Origin: Mageeibacillus sp. UBA5770
GTDB taxonomy: Bacteria; Bacillota_A; Clostridia; Saccharofermentanales; Saccharofermentanaceae
Length of the DNA: 24,574 bases
Assembly (NCBI GenBank): GCA_002418705.1
Contig: DIEQ01000041.1
Span: 1 to 24,574, forward strand
Reading direction: 5' to 3'
Position 1 is the first letter of the stretch. The number at the start of each line of letters is the position of its first letter. The notes below the pieces were generated by a model. It ran no database searches, was not told where the DNA came from, and worked only from the letters and a program-made list of their open reading frames with translations. Both the position numbers and the translations under genes were made by a program. This document shows positions 14,817-23,492 of the stretch, piece by piece.

Positions 14817-16319
14817 TTGCTGAACAATCAATTCTGTCAGCCACAATCATCAAAATCGAAAGTACGTCTACACCTCTTTCATGCAGTAAAAAACATGCTG
14901 GTGTCGATTCTTGTTTTTTGTTTTATCTCTGCAGCCGCGATCCCGTCTGCCTTATCTGCCCAAGAGACCCCTGCGCCTGACACACAGCCATCTTCTTCGG
15001 AATCAGCATCGACAGGTTTTTCGGATATACCGACTGAACTGCTTGATCCCGTCGGGGACGGTGCTCCGGAAATAGATGGAAAAGCATACGTGCTTTATGA
15101 TATGCAGTCCGGAGTCTTTTTACTCGGTAAAGACCAGGATACCCCCCTTTCTCCTGCGAGCATAACAAAGGTTATGACTGTTCTCCTCGCATTTGAAAAG
15201 CTTAATATGACAGATACCATAACCGTTACCCGCGATATGTACGAGAGTATTCCTAACGACTATGTCAGGCTCGGACTTGTTGAAGGTGAAGAAATAACCG
15301 TCGAGGAAGCCGTCTATTCCTGCCTGCTGATATCTGCAAATGATGCTGCTATGGCACTGGCCATAACTATGGGCGGATCCGTCGAAGGTTTCTCGGCAAT
15401 GATGGATGAAAAGGCCGTTGAGCTTGGCTGTAAGCATAGTCATTTTACGAATCCCTATGGTTTTTCTGATCCGGATCATGTGACGACAGCTCACGATATG
15501 GCGCTTATCCTGGCCGAGGCTCTAAAATATGAAATGTATACCAAAATCTCAACAACAGCTAATTACACGATACCTGCCACTAATAAATTTGACGAGTCCC
15601 GAGGACTGACCAACGGAAACCGTTTTGTATCTACAACTACCTATGCATATGAGAACTACATCGGCGGCAAGACAGGCGTTACTGATCTCTCCGGCCATAC
15701 AATCGTAGCAGGAGCCCGGCAAAACGGACGTACCCTTATCGGTGTTATCCTTGGCGCATCACACTCAGAGATTCGTTATGCCAATCTTATTGACCTCTTT
15801 ACGTATGGTTTTGAAAAATACAAAACAACCGGGATTGATCCGGCGGAATATACAGCGCTTCAGGAACAGACCGTTAATCAGGTAATTTCCGGAATCGCAG
15901 GTGCTGGTTATTCTCTTGAAATTACTGATGTCGCACTCAGTCTGAACCCATATTGCACGACTTTGGCTGCAAAATCCGATACGGGTTACAGTACCGGCAT
16001 CGATGTAAGCCAGGCGGTAATTAAGGCTGACCTCTCACAGCAGGTACTTGTCATGCCCGTATATCGTCAGTATTCGGACAATACAAAGGATCAGGTTGGA
16101 ACGTTATCGATTACACTTTGCGATCCTCAAACTGCGGAAACTGCATCCGAGGCTGCTGCTGAAAGTAAAAAGCCAAAAACCGACATCAAAACCATTTTGA
16201 TACGCGCAGGAATAATCTTTGTTTTAGTATGCATCCTTGCATTATGCATAACAATTTACGTAATGCTGCAGAAGGAAAAGAAAAGAAAACGCAGCCGCAG
16301 AAGACCACGGGTCTTATAA
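14817..16319 (+). CDS. dacF: D-alanyl-D-alanine carboxypeptidase (S11 family, DacF type)
   Basis: This penicillin-binding protein trims the terminal D-Ala from peptidoglycan stem peptides on the outer face of the membrane. The TTG start has GGAGG (14804-14808) 8 nt upstream. A long signal peptide has its hydrophobic core at about 28-41 and a likely cleavage after ALSA (45-48). A Ser/Pro/Thr-rich linker follows. The active site shows SxxK at Ser115-Lys118 (SITK), SAN at 173-175 and KTG at 285-287. After the PBP5-like C-terminal domain comes a membrane segment at about 463-485 and a very basic tail (KEKKRKRSRRRPRVL). This true C-terminal helix differs from the amphipathic anchor of E. coli PBP5. 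500 residues, slightly long for the family because of the tail. Single gene ending at a strong terminator. Confidence 0.95.
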   Translation: MLNNQFCQPQSSKSKVRLHLFHAVKNMLVSILVFCFISAAAIPSALSAQETPAPDTQPSSSESASTGFSDIPTELLDPVGDGAPEIDGKAYVLYDMQSGVFLLGKDQDTPLSPASITKVMTVLLAFEKLNMTDTITVTRDMYESIPNDYVRLGLVEGEEITVEEAVYSCLLISANDAAMALAITMGGSVEGFSAMMDEKAVELGCKHSHFTNPYGFSDPDHVTTAHDMALILAEALKYEMYTKISTTANYTIPATNKFDESRGLTNGNRFVSTTTYAYENYIGGKTGVTDLSGHTIVAGARQNGRTLIGVILGASHSEIRYANLIDLFTYGFEKYKTTGIDPAEYTALQEQTVNQVISGIAGAGYSLEITDVALSLNPYCTTLAAKSDTGYSTGIDVSQAVIKADLSQQVLVMPVYRQYSDNTKDQVGTLSITLCDPQTAETASEAAAESKKPKTDIKTILIRAGIIFVLVCILALCITIYVMLQKEKKRKRSRRRPRVL

Positions 16320-16332
16320 TATACATGTAAGC

Positions 16333-16367
16333 AAAAATGCCGGATCTTCACAAATCCGGCATTTTTT
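16333..16367. terminator. Bidirectional terminator between dacF and pmbA
   Basis: AAAAATGCCGGAT (16333-16345) and ATCCGGCATTTTT (16354-16366) form a strong stem with an 8-nt loop, flanked by A and T tracts on both sides. It can end dacF on the plus strand and the convergent pmbA transcript on the minus strand. Confidence 0.93.
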
Positions 16368-16389
16368 ATTCACGTAAGACAAGAATGAG

Positions 16390-17751
16390 TTATTCTCCCG
16401 AAATGGCTGCATCTGTGATCAGCAGCGACGGGGATCCAATGGATCCGGCGTCTGAAGGCGGATCAAAGTAGAGATCCGACCCGACACAGATAATCTTATT
16501 GAGAAGCAGATAAAAATTGTCGGCTAGTGTAATCTGATCGACAGCTCTGCCGATTTTCCCGTTCTCAATCAAATATCCTTCACAGGAGAGGGAAAAATCA
16601 CCGGACACCGTATTCGTTCCAGAGTGAAGTCCTGCAAGTTCCTTGATATAGATTCCATTCCCTGCCTGAGCAAATAGTGATTCAAGGTCCTTTTCACCCG
16701 GTTCAATATAAAAGTTGGTCGGACCGACGGAGACGGAACCTCTGTATCCGCTGCGAAAACCATTGCCGGTTGACTGTGTACCTGCTTTTGCTGCCGTTTT
16801 CCGGTTATGAAGAATTCCGGTCAGTACACCTTTATCAACAAGAATTTTATTCTGGGTAGCGACACCTTCTGAATCAAAGGGGATCGCCGTAATACTCTTT
16901 TCCATGATTGCATCATCATGGATGGAGAAAAACTCAGGGGCAATACGCGTGTTCATCTTGTCGCCGAGGAGTGAGAAACCTTTTTGGATCAGATCAGCTG
17001 AGAAAATGGAACAGAAGGTGGAAAGCAGGTCAGCAGCAGCAAAAGAATCAAGTACGATTGTGTATTTTCCGGAAGGAACCGGAGCCGCACCTAACTTTCC
17101 GGTCGTCTGTGAAGATACTTTGGCAGCGAGCTTATCGATATCAAAGGTCTCATAGTCCCTGCCGTACCAGTACCCGTCACCGGTCTTAACCTGGCCGTCT
17201 TCCTCACACCTGGCATTTGCATAAACAAACATAAGGTTGCTCGCATGGGAGAGATTCATATTCAGCGAATTGCTTATCTGGGAATTCGCACTGCCGTAAG
17301 ATACGAAGCACATATCAACGGCAACGATCCTGGGATCAGATGCAAGGATTTTAGACTCAAGGCTAAGACCGATCCCTGCAAATTCGTCGAATGTCTTTTT
17401 ATCGAGTGACTCCGAATATACGCTGACCTGTTTGTATTCCGGATCCCCTCCATATATTGTCTCCTTTTCTTCGAGTTCGAGTACGGCGCAGTTCTGGGCC
17501 GCCTGATCAAGAAGAAATTCCATGGATTCATCCGTCAGTTCTTCTGCAAAGGCATATCCCATCTGTCCGTTCTGCAGTCCTCTGAATGAAACACCCTGCA
17601 CAGCAGAATTCTCATACATGGAGACTTCTCCCTTAAGAATCTGTACTTCAGAGGAACGGCCATTTTCAAAAAATATTTCGGACTGTAAAAACCCTGCCTT
17701 TTCGGCACGGCTCAATAATACATCCATAAATTCTTTCGGTTCATATATCAT
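16390..17751 (-). CDS. pmbA: TldE/PmbA-family protein, partner of TldD
   Basis: PmbA (TldE) forms a heterodimeric metalloprotease with TldD and lacks the metal site itself. The 453-residue protein shows the family layout: N-terminal domain with SSEVQILKGEVSMYENS and GVSFRGLQNGQMGYAF, then the C-terminal PmbA/TldD domain with PSGKYTIVLDSFAAADLL, PFDSEGVATQNK, GVLTGILHNRKTA and GLHSGTNTVSGDFSLSCEGY. No HExxxH is present, as expected. AGGAG lies about 8 nt before ATG 17751. It starts 46 bp after tldD and clearly shares its transcript. In enterobacteria the pair matures microcin B17 and degrades CcdA. No peptide or antitoxin substrate gene is visible here, so its target is unknown. Confidence 0.94.
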   Translation of the reverse strand: MIYEPKEFMDVLLSRAEKAGFLQSEIFFENGRSSEVQILKGEVSMYENSAVQGVSFRGLQNGQMGYAFAEELTDESMEFLLDQAAQNCAVLELEEKETIYGGDPEYKQVSVYSESLDKKTFDEFAGIGLSLESKILASDPRIVAVDMCFVSYGSANSQISNSLNMNLSHASNLMFVYANARCEEDGQVKTGDGYWYGRDYETFDIDKLAAKVSSQTTGKLGAAPVPSGKYTIVLDSFAAADLLSTFCSIFSADLIQKGFSLLGDKMNTRIAPEFFSIHDDAIMEKSITAIPFDSEGVATQNKILVDKGVLTGILHNRKTAAKAGTQSTGNGFRSGYRGSVSVGPTNFYIEPGEKDLESLFAQAGNGIYIKELAGLHSGTNTVSGDFSLSCEGYLIENGKIGRAVDQITLADNFYLLLNKIICVGSDLYFDPPSDAGSIGSPSLLITDAAISGE

Positions 17752-17797
17752 AATGCTTCTCCTATTCGATGCGCTGCTGGTTGCTGCGGAATTATTT

Positions 17798-19180
17798 TTA
17801 TTCCCTGCCGCCGACGGTAATTTCCGAGACTCGAATCATCGGCTGTCCGACATTGGTAGGAACACTTCCGCTGATTGAGCCGCACATGCCCTGTGCAAGT
17901 GAGAGATTTGTTCCGACACGGTCAATATTCATCAGAACCTGTGAGCCTTTGCCGATCAGCGTTGCGCCTCTGACCGGTTCAGCAATTTTGCCGTCGCGAA
18001 TCATGTATGCCTCAGTAACGGCGAAATTAAATTCGCCAGTTGCAGGCTCAACGGATCCTCCGCCCATATTAGCCGCATACAGTCCATAAGCAGTATCTGC
18101 AATGATATCCTTAGGATCTGAATTGCCCGGAGCTATGTACGTATTCGTCATTCGGGAAGTCGGCGGATACTGATAGCTTTCTCTTCTGGAAGATCCCGTT
18201 GCAGGCATATTCATGCGTCTGCTTCCTAACAGGTCAATCATATAACCGGTAAGAATGCCATTCTCAATCAGGACATTGCGGGAAGAGTCATGTCCCTCAT
18301 CATCTATTGCGATACTGCCCCATTCGCCGGACATCGTGCCGTCATCTACAGCCGTAACAAGGGGGCTGGCAATCTGCTGGCCGAGTTTGCCGTCGAAAAC
18401 GGAAGCATGTACGCCTACAGCTGTTGCCTCAAGGCTGTGTCCGCATGCTTCGTGGAATATGACACCTCCGAAACCGTTGTCAATAACAACCGGCATCTTG
18501 CCTGACGGGCAATTCTTTGCAGAAAGCATCGTAACGGCAATTCGTGCCGCCTCTCTAGCGGTTTCTTCGACCGGATAATTCTCCATGAATTCAAAGCCTT
18601 TACCTGAACCCGGGCCAAAGTAACCGTTCTGTTTTTCTGCTTCGGAAGAAGCAACGGCAGAGATGGTAAACCTGGTTCTGGCACGCTCGTCAGTCCGGTA
18701 AAGACCGTCCGAGTTTGCAATCCACACTCTCTTTTGTGTATCGCCGTATGATCCGGTAGTCTGTGAAATCAGCGGGCTGTAAGCCTTGGCTGCATCACAT
18801 GCACGGCGGATAATCTCAACTTTTCTGGATTTATTAACATTTACAGGCGGAATAATGCACGGGTTGCTGACAAAATCAACTCGCGGTGTCAGCTGAATCG
18901 TCATGCCAAGCGGAACCGACTGCAGGGATGCAGAAGCATCCGTGGCCATGCGGATCAGATTTTCTTCCCTGATGTCATTGGAAAATACATAAACACACTT
19001 TGTTTTTTCTAAAATGCGTATTCCCAGGCCAAAATCAATACCGGCACTGGCCTTCTCAACACGCCCGTTAATAAATGCAATTCCTGAGGATTTGGATTCC
19101 TCCATATATATTTCGGCAAAATCTCCGCCTCTTGATAAGGCAGCCTGAAGAACTCGTTCAATGGTACATTCAGAAAGCAT
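17798..19180 (-). CDS. tldD: TldD-family zinc metalloprotease subunit
   Basis: TldD is the catalytic half of the TldD/TldE protease, which threads unfolded peptides into an inner chamber. The 460-residue protein has the metal site HEACGH at 243-248 (HExxxH) and a C-terminal GMCGSISG that supplies the conserved cysteine ligand. Other family blocks are AFINGRVEKASAGIDFGLGIR, IDNGFGGVIFHE, DDEGHDSSRNVLIENG and GEFNFAVTEAYMIRDGK. Length is close to that of E. coli TldD. GGGAGGG lies about 6 nt before the ATG. A candidate promoter is just upstream. It is the first gene of a two-gene operon with pmbA. Confidence 0.95.
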   Translation of the reverse strand: MLSECTIERVLQAALSRGGDFAEIYMEESKSSGIAFINGRVEKASAGIDFGLGIRILEKTKCVYVFSNDIREENLIRMATDASASLQSVPLGMTIQLTPRVDFVSNPCIIPPVNVNKSRKVEIIRRACDAAKAYSPLISQTTGSYGDTQKRVWIANSDGLYRTDERARTRFTISAVASSEAEKQNGYFGPGSGKGFEFMENYPVEETAREAARIAVTMLSAKNCPSGKMPVVIDNGFGGVIFHEACGHSLEATAVGVHASVFDGKLGQQIASPLVTAVDDGTMSGEWGSIAIDDEGHDSSRNVLIENGILTGYMIDLLGSRRMNMPATGSSRRESYQYPPTSRMTNTYIAPGNSDPKDIIADTAYGLYAANMGGGSVEPATGEFNFAVTEAYMIRDGKIAEPVRGATLIGKGSQVLMNIDRVGTNLSLAQGMCGSISGSVPTNVGQPMIRVSEITVGGRE

Positions 19181-19213
19181 AATAGCCCTCCCTTTTCATA
19201 TGTTATGAAAATA

Positions 19214-19242
19214 ATTGTACCATAAATAACAAGATGTGTTCT
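19214..19242 (-). promoter_or_regulatory. Candidate tldD-pmbA promoter
   Basis: The minus strand has TACAAT (19214-19219) and, 17 bp upstream, AGAACA (19237-19242), a weak -35. The -10 lies about 34 bp before the tldD ATG. No terminator is clear between the upstream ligase gene and this site, so read-through is also possible. Confidence 0.45.
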
Positions 19243-19277
19243 CAAGTAGAGAATTTCGTTTTCGAAAATTCCCGATA

Positions 19278-20984
19278 TTATTTATAGTTTCTTTTGATCT
19301 TTCTTGATGTTGTCTTATCAAATTCGGTATCTCGAAGTATAACTTTTCGAATATTCTTATATGAAGTCAATTGCTGATTCACTTTTTTTACTTCATCTTC
19401 GATCAGTTTCCTGACCGCGTCCTGTTCGGGACTTGCGCCTAATAAGACAGCAATTGTCTCCATATTCGGAAAAACAGCAGCTGTAACAACAATATCGTCT
19501 TTGCCGCTGTCTTCACCGGATACAAGCGATTCAGCAATATACGGAGAACGTGACAGGAGCGACTCAATCTCTTCCGGGAAAATATTTTTACCGTTCTTGG
19601 AGATGATGACATTCTTTTTGCGTCCGGTAATAATAACAAAATCATTCTCGTCGATATAGCCCAGATCACCGGTGTGGTAATATCCGTTTTCGTCAATCGA
19701 ACCGATGGTAGCCTCTGAATTCTCATAATAACCAAGCATAACATTGGGTCCCTTGCCGATAAATTCACCGATTCCATTCTCATCTTTGTCGATGACCTTG
19801 ATATCAACACCGGGAAGCGGCAATCCTGCAGCCCGGTTGTTATAATCAACATCACGATTGAGTGCTATGATAGGTGCACATTCCGTAAGGCCATATCCCT
19901 GAATGCAATGAATGCCCATATCCTGCATATCCGTAAGAATCTGAGGATCAATTCCGGCACCGCCGGAAATGATAAGGCGCAGCTGGCCTCCGAAATTATC
20001 GTGCACAGCTTTGAATATGGATCTTCTATTATCAATTCCGAACTTGCGCAGTGTACGGGAAAGATTCAGACCAAACATGAACTTACGCGTTGATTTCACA
20101 TCTGCCTTGGCCTTTTTCATGATGGCTCGATGAAACATCTCCAGCATAAGCGGTACGACAAGAATGATAGTTGCCTTGCATTCCTGCATGTTTTTGGAAA
20201 TATAACGAAGTCCTTCGCATTGCGCGACCGTAGCGCCGCGATATACCTGGCAAAGGAATCCGCAGGTACATTCGTACGTGTGATGGACCGGCAGAACCGA
20301 AAGGAATACATCCCCGGGTCCGATATAAACAATGGAACACATGCCTTCAAGATTGGCGCATATATTGTGCTGTGAGAGCATGACAGCTTTGGACTTATCC
20401 GTTGTACCGGAAGTAAAAAGCAAAATAGTCATTGCATCCGGATCTATCACTTCGTCGAGGAAGTCGCGGTTCCCGGCTTTAATAAGATTTCTGCCGTCTT
20501 CCAGAACAGCCTCAAATGAACGCACGTTATCAGTGGGATCAATCGAATCCATACAGATAAAATATTTAACAGACTCAAGCTCATTTTTAATCTCATCGAC
20601 CACAGACTGCTTTGATGAAGAATAGATCAGGCAGTCAGAATGGGAGCGATTCAAAAGGCTTGCGATTTCCTGCTTTGGGAGTTCTTTATCAAGCGGGACA
20701 ACGATGCCCGTTCCGTTTGTGACGCTTAAATATGACACATACCATTCATAGCGTGTTTCAGACAAAATGGCGACACGGCTTCCGGCACCGGCGAGATTTG
20801 TCAAAGCTGTACCGAATGCATCAATGTCATCGGAATACTGCTTGAAAGAAACATTTGAATAGGACTCTCCTCTAAGCTTCTTAATCATAAAAACTGTTTT
20901 ATCCTGATACAGCTTCACGCTCTGATGAAGCATATCTCTCAAATCTTTAATTTTACGAACTTCGTATAACGGAATATTTTTCAT
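19278..20984 (-). CDS. AMP-binding long-chain fatty acid--CoA ligase
   Basis: This enzyme activates a carboxylic acid, most likely a long-chain fatty acid, to its AMP ester and then to the CoA thioester. The start at ATG 20984 has GAGG 10 nt upstream, giving 568 residues; an in-frame start at 21050 lacks a binding site. The phosphate loop FTSGTTDKSKA is at 190-200. LSVLPVHHTYE, ISGGAGID, GYGLTECAP, YYHTGDLGYID and GRKKNVIISKNGKNIFPEEIE follow in the family order. The C-terminal lysine motif is TTSRKIKRN, where TGKI(R/K)R is common. It shows no membrane segment. It appears to be a single gene between the pyr operon terminator and tldD. Substrate length cannot be read from the sequence. Confidence 0.93.
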   Translation of the reverse strand: MKNIPLYEVRKIKDLRDMLHQSVKLYQDKTVFMIKKLRGESYSNVSFKQYSDDIDAFGTALTNLAGAGSRVAILSETRYEWYVSYLSVTNGTGIVVPLDKELPKQEIASLLNRSHSDCLIYSSSKQSVVDEIKNELESVKYFICMDSIDPTDNVRSFEAVLEDGRNLIKAGNRDFLDEVIDPDAMTILLFTSGTTDKSKAVMLSQHNICANLEGMCSIVYIGPGDVFLSVLPVHHTYECTCGFLCQVYRGATVAQCEGLRYISKNMQECKATIILVVPLMLEMFHRAIMKKAKADVKSTRKFMFGLNLSRTLRKFGIDNRRSIFKAVHDNFGGQLRLIISGGAGIDPQILTDMQDMGIHCIQGYGLTECAPIIALNRDVDYNNRAAGLPLPGVDIKVIDKDENGIGEFIGKGPNVMLGYYENSEATIGSIDENGYYHTGDLGYIDENDFVIITGRKKNVIISKNGKNIFPEEIESLLSRSPYIAESLVSGEDSGKDDIVVTAAVFPNMETIAVLLGASPEQDAVRKLIEDEVKKVNQQLTSYKNIRKVILRDTEFDKTTSRKIKRNYK

Positions 20985-21040
20985 ATAATGTGCACCTCTT
21001 GCAGCAGATTTATACGTTTTAATAATTAATTTCTTAGAAG

Positions 21041-21080
21041 ACAAAGACAAAAACAGTATAGCTTAAGCACTATACTGTTT
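21041..21080 (-). terminator. Terminator of the pyr operon (after the ygjP-like gene)
   Basis: AAACAGTATAG (21051-21061) and CTATACTGTTT (21070-21080) form a perfect 11-bp stem with an 8-nt loop. On the minus strand TTTTTGTCTTTG follows. It starts 9 bp after the stop of the metallopeptidase gene. Confidence 0.87.
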
Positions 21081-21088
21081 CAATCCTA

Positions 21089-21658
21089 TTAATTTGACTC
21101 CGCCGCAGGAATTTTGTAATGATCTAAAAGAGCCTTCTTGCTGCGAGGGTCTGGTACCAGCTGCGAAAGATCCCTCCAGAAAAACGCGGAATGATTCATA
21201 TGTACCAGATGAGTAAGTTCATGACATACTACATAGTGAAAAAGATCATCCGGAAGAAAATCAAGATATCCGCTCAACGAAATGTTCCCGAGAGATGAAC
21301 AGGAACCCCAGCGTGTCCTCGAATATCGAATAAAGATCCTTGAGGGCTTGGGGCCCTTAAAGTCACGCAAAAATTCATCCGTCTTCTGCCGGACGTTCTT
21401 TGCGTGGTGACGTTTTTGTATTTCAGTAAGAACAGGCAGATGTATTTTCTCTTTAGATTCTTTCTGATGTGTACGGATCCATTCATGCTTTTTATCGACG
21501 AAGTCTGCGATTTTTGAAATGCTCACGCGATGCGGTGCTAAAACGAGCACTGTTGCTTCGTCTGATATTCGAATGCACACCGTCTTTCGTTTTTTACGAA
21601 GAAGAAAAAACGGAATGGAATGTGCAGGCGAAAGATGGCTGTCATAGCCGCTGTCCAT
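21089..21658 (-). CDS. YgjP-like zinc metallopeptidase domain protein (DUF45)
   Basis: The 189-residue protein carries the YgjP/WLM-type peptidase signature. RYSRTRWGSCSSLGNISLSG (111-130) is followed by the zinc site HELTH at 146-150 and a further His156 in MNHSAFFW. The N-terminal part (RKTVCIRISDEATVLVLAPHRV) is the usual beta-rich lead-in. Family members are often about 230 residues, so this one is compact. The function of this family is largely unknown; it is predicted to be a cytoplasmic metal-dependent hydrolase. I choose ATG 21658, 6 nt after AAGGAG, over a TTG one codon earlier. It follows the pyrE-like gene by 24 bp and ends at a strong terminator, so it is the last gene of the pyrimidine transcript. 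A role in pyrimidine synthesis is not suggested by the sequence. Confidence 0.88.
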   Translation of the reverse strand: MDSGYDSHLSPAHSIPFFLLRKKRKTVCIRISDEATVLVLAPHRVSISKIADFVDKKHEWIRTHQKESKEKIHLPVLTEIQKRHHAKNVRQKTDEFLRDFKGPKPSRIFIRYSRTRWGSCSSLGNISLSGYLDFLPDDLFHYVVCHELTHLVHMNHSAFFWRDLSQLVPDPRSKKALLDHYKIPAAESN

Positions 21659-21682
21659 CAAAGACTCCTTGCATGCAGTATT

Positions 21683-22552
21683 TTACAGTGAACAGCCGGG
21701 CGCCGGTGCATAGCCTTTGGCAATTGCCATTTCAGCCCGTTCTTTGGCTTTTCCGCCCAGTTCCAACTGTTCCTGAATATATTTGGGGTGACTTATGAGG
21801 AAGTTTTTCATAAAATCTTTCGGATTCTCAATGAATCCAGCAACCAGCTGCTTCTGACTTTCTGAAATAACACCCTTTTCGGCGGCACGGTCAAATAATT
21901 CCATATCAATTCCAGCAAAGGAATGCAGACGGACGCCCTCGGTAAGAAGAATCTCTTCTCCGCCCTGCTTTCTGTCTACAATGACGATTGTGTCATCCAT
22001 TACAGCGCCGAATTCACGGATAATCGGAATCCATGCCCTTGTATAACTTGAAGCTTCCGTGACAAGATCTGCGATATGCAGGGCTCGTTTGCCTGCAATA
22101 TTTGCTTCATAGACCGGTATAGTCTTTTTGAAATGATCCGTTGTATATACGGCCTGCATATCTTTAAAAATAGAAAGATGCGGCTTGTTCAGCAGGTATG
22201 CGGGAAGAATGGAGAAGAAAAAGTCGCGTCTTTCTCCGCCGGAAATAAAGTCAAATTCCAGTGTCCCGGCCTTTTCGACAATAAGATCTGTTACAAGGCG
22301 GAAAGTCTCATCAGCTTTATACATACGAAGCAGATCCTGCAGGATCAGATTAGGAAATTCTATCCGGTCCCAGGAAGCGGCTTCTTCTATGATCAGCAAA
22401 AGCTTCATTGCTTCTTCTTCATTCTTATACAAAAAATGTGTATTGATATAAAAAGGTCCCAAAGTTCCCGAAGTATACCAGAAAGGATGATCAGGATCGC
22501 ATACCCGGATTGCATTTGTAGCAAAAAGGGCTTCCAGTATCGGATTATTCAT
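21683..22552 (-). CDS. pyrE: Orotate phosphoribosyltransferase-like protein
   Basis: By position and partial motifs this is the enzyme joining orotate to PRPP to give OMP. The 289-residue protein begins with HPFWYTSGTLGPFYINTHFL (22-41), resembling the OPRT N-terminal S-G-x-x-x-P-Y-Y region. VDRKQGGEE (192-200) matches the OPRT VDRxEGG block. The canonical PRPP loop with two acidic residues (V-D-D-V-x-T-T-G) is replaced by ADLVTEASS at 161-169. The RKxxKxHG catalytic loop is not seen; instead there is DFISGGERRDFFFS (101-114). It is also longer than standard PyrE (about 210). I recall similar long proteins in clostridial pyr operons. GGGAGGG precedes the ATG, 22 bp after pyrD. A phosphoribosyltransferase is likely; the exact substrate is inferred from the operon. 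Confidence 0.78.
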   Translation of the reverse strand: MNNPILEALFATNAIRVCDPDHPFWYTSGTLGPFYINTHFLYKNEEEAMKLLLIIEEAASWDRIEFPNLILQDLLRMYKADETFRLVTDLIVEKAGTLEFDFISGGERRDFFFSILPAYLLNKPHLSIFKDMQAVYTTDHFKKTIPVYEANIAGKRALHIADLVTEASSYTRAWIPIIREFGAVMDDTIVIVDRKQGGEEILLTEGVRLHSFAGIDMELFDRAAEKGVISESQKQLVAGFIENPKDFMKNFLISHPKYIQEQLELGGKAKERAEMAIAKGYAPAPGCSL

Positions 22553-22574
22553 GGTGTTTCCCTCCCGAAAAATC

Positions 22575-23492
22575 TTACCAGAGCTGCAGCGCTCCGGTTA
22601 AAGCGGAAATCTTTTCGATATTATTCTCAAGGCAATACATCTGCAGATCTTCTACTATCTTCGCACAGGCAGCCGGATGAAGTAAAGAGGCTGTGCCGAC
22701 TTCTACCGCTGCAGCACCTGCAATCATGAATTCCAGAACATCTGCTGCATTCATTATACCGCCAACTCCGACAATCGGGATTGAAAGTACGCGGAAACAT
22801 TCCTGAATCATCCGAAGCGCAACCGGCTTGATTGCAGGTCCGGAGAGTCCGCCGGTATTGTTTTGAAGCACAGGCCGGCGTGTCCTGATGTCTATTGCCA
22901 GTCCCAGAAGAGTGTTGATCAGTACAACAGCATCTCCGCCGGCTTCCTGTGCGGCCAGGGCCGTCTCGGAAATCGATGTGACATTGGGTGTCAGCTTGAC
23001 CCATAGCGGCTTGTCCGTCAGATCACGTACCGCGCGGACCATGGAATAGACACCCTGCGCAGTTGCTCCGATCGTCATGCATCCCTCTTTCACATTCGGG
23101 CAGGAAAGGTTCAGCTCAAGTGCATCTATCGGCATATCCGATGCGCCTAACCGCGCAACCATCTGCTGATAATCTTCTGTACTGTGGCCTGCGACATTGA
23201 CGATGACACGCGTATTCAGGCTCTTCATAAAGGGAAGTTCACGGTCCAGAAAAACCTCGAGGCCGGGATTTTGAAGTCCGACGCTGTTGAGCATGCCGGA
23301 AGCTGTTTCAGCTGCCCGGCATCCTGGATTGCCTTCCCGGGGGAGCAAAGTCAGACCTTTAGAGCAGATGCCTCCGATTTGCGAGAAATCCATGTATTCC
23401 GCAAGTTCACGGCCGAATCCGCAGGTCCCGGATGCCAGCATCACCGGGTTTAACAAATCAATATTACCGACACGGACAGATAAATCTACCAT
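22575..23492 (-). CDS. pyrD: Dihydroorotate dehydrogenase B, catalytic subunit
   Basis: PyrD oxidises dihydroorotate to orotate on FMN. The 305-residue length, the N-terminus LSVRVGNIDLLNPVMLASGT and the active-site Cys131 in ELNLSCPNVKEG identify class 1B, which works as a complex with PyrK and passes electrons to NAD. Other motifs are NSVGLQNPG, WVKLTPNVT, NNTGGLSGPAIKPVALRM and the FMN-phosphate region GVGGIMNAADVLEFMIAGA. Its ATG overlaps the end of pyrK by 7 nt, consistent with equal production of the two subunits. The pyrE-like gene follows after 22 bp. Confidence 0.98.
   Translation of the reverse strand: MVDLSVRVGNIDLLNPVMLASGTCGFGRELAEYMDFSQIGGICSKGLTLLPREGNPGCRAAETASGMLNSVGLQNPGLEVFLDRELPFMKSLNTRVIVNVAGHSTEDYQQMVARLGASDMPIDALELNLSCPNVKEGCMTIGATAQGVYSMVRAVRDLTDKPLWVKLTPNVTSISETALAAQEAGGDAVVLINTLLGLAIDIRTRRPVLQNNTGGLSGPAIKPVALRMIQECFRVLSIPIVGVGGIMNAADVLEFMIAGAAAVEVGTASLLHPAACAKIVEDLQMYCLENNIEKISALTGALQLW

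Noticed and set aside
14708..14827. 40 extra N-terminal residues for MiaB
   Set aside because: This stretch covers the divergent promoters and the dacF start; GAGG is correctly spaced only for TTG 14707.
19250..19272. Inverted repeat GAATTTCG/CGAAAATTC after the acyl-CoA ligase gene as a terminator
   Set aside because: It is AT-rich with a bulge and has no T tract after it on the minus strand.
20985..21050. 22 extra N-terminal residues for the acyl-CoA ligase
   Set aside because: There is no ribosome binding site upstream of 21050, while GAGG precedes ATG 20984 and family similarity starts there.
22076..22729. 217-codon plus-strand frame across pyrE-like and pyrD
   Set aside because: It is an antisense shadow spanning two real genes and their short spacer, with no initiation signal.
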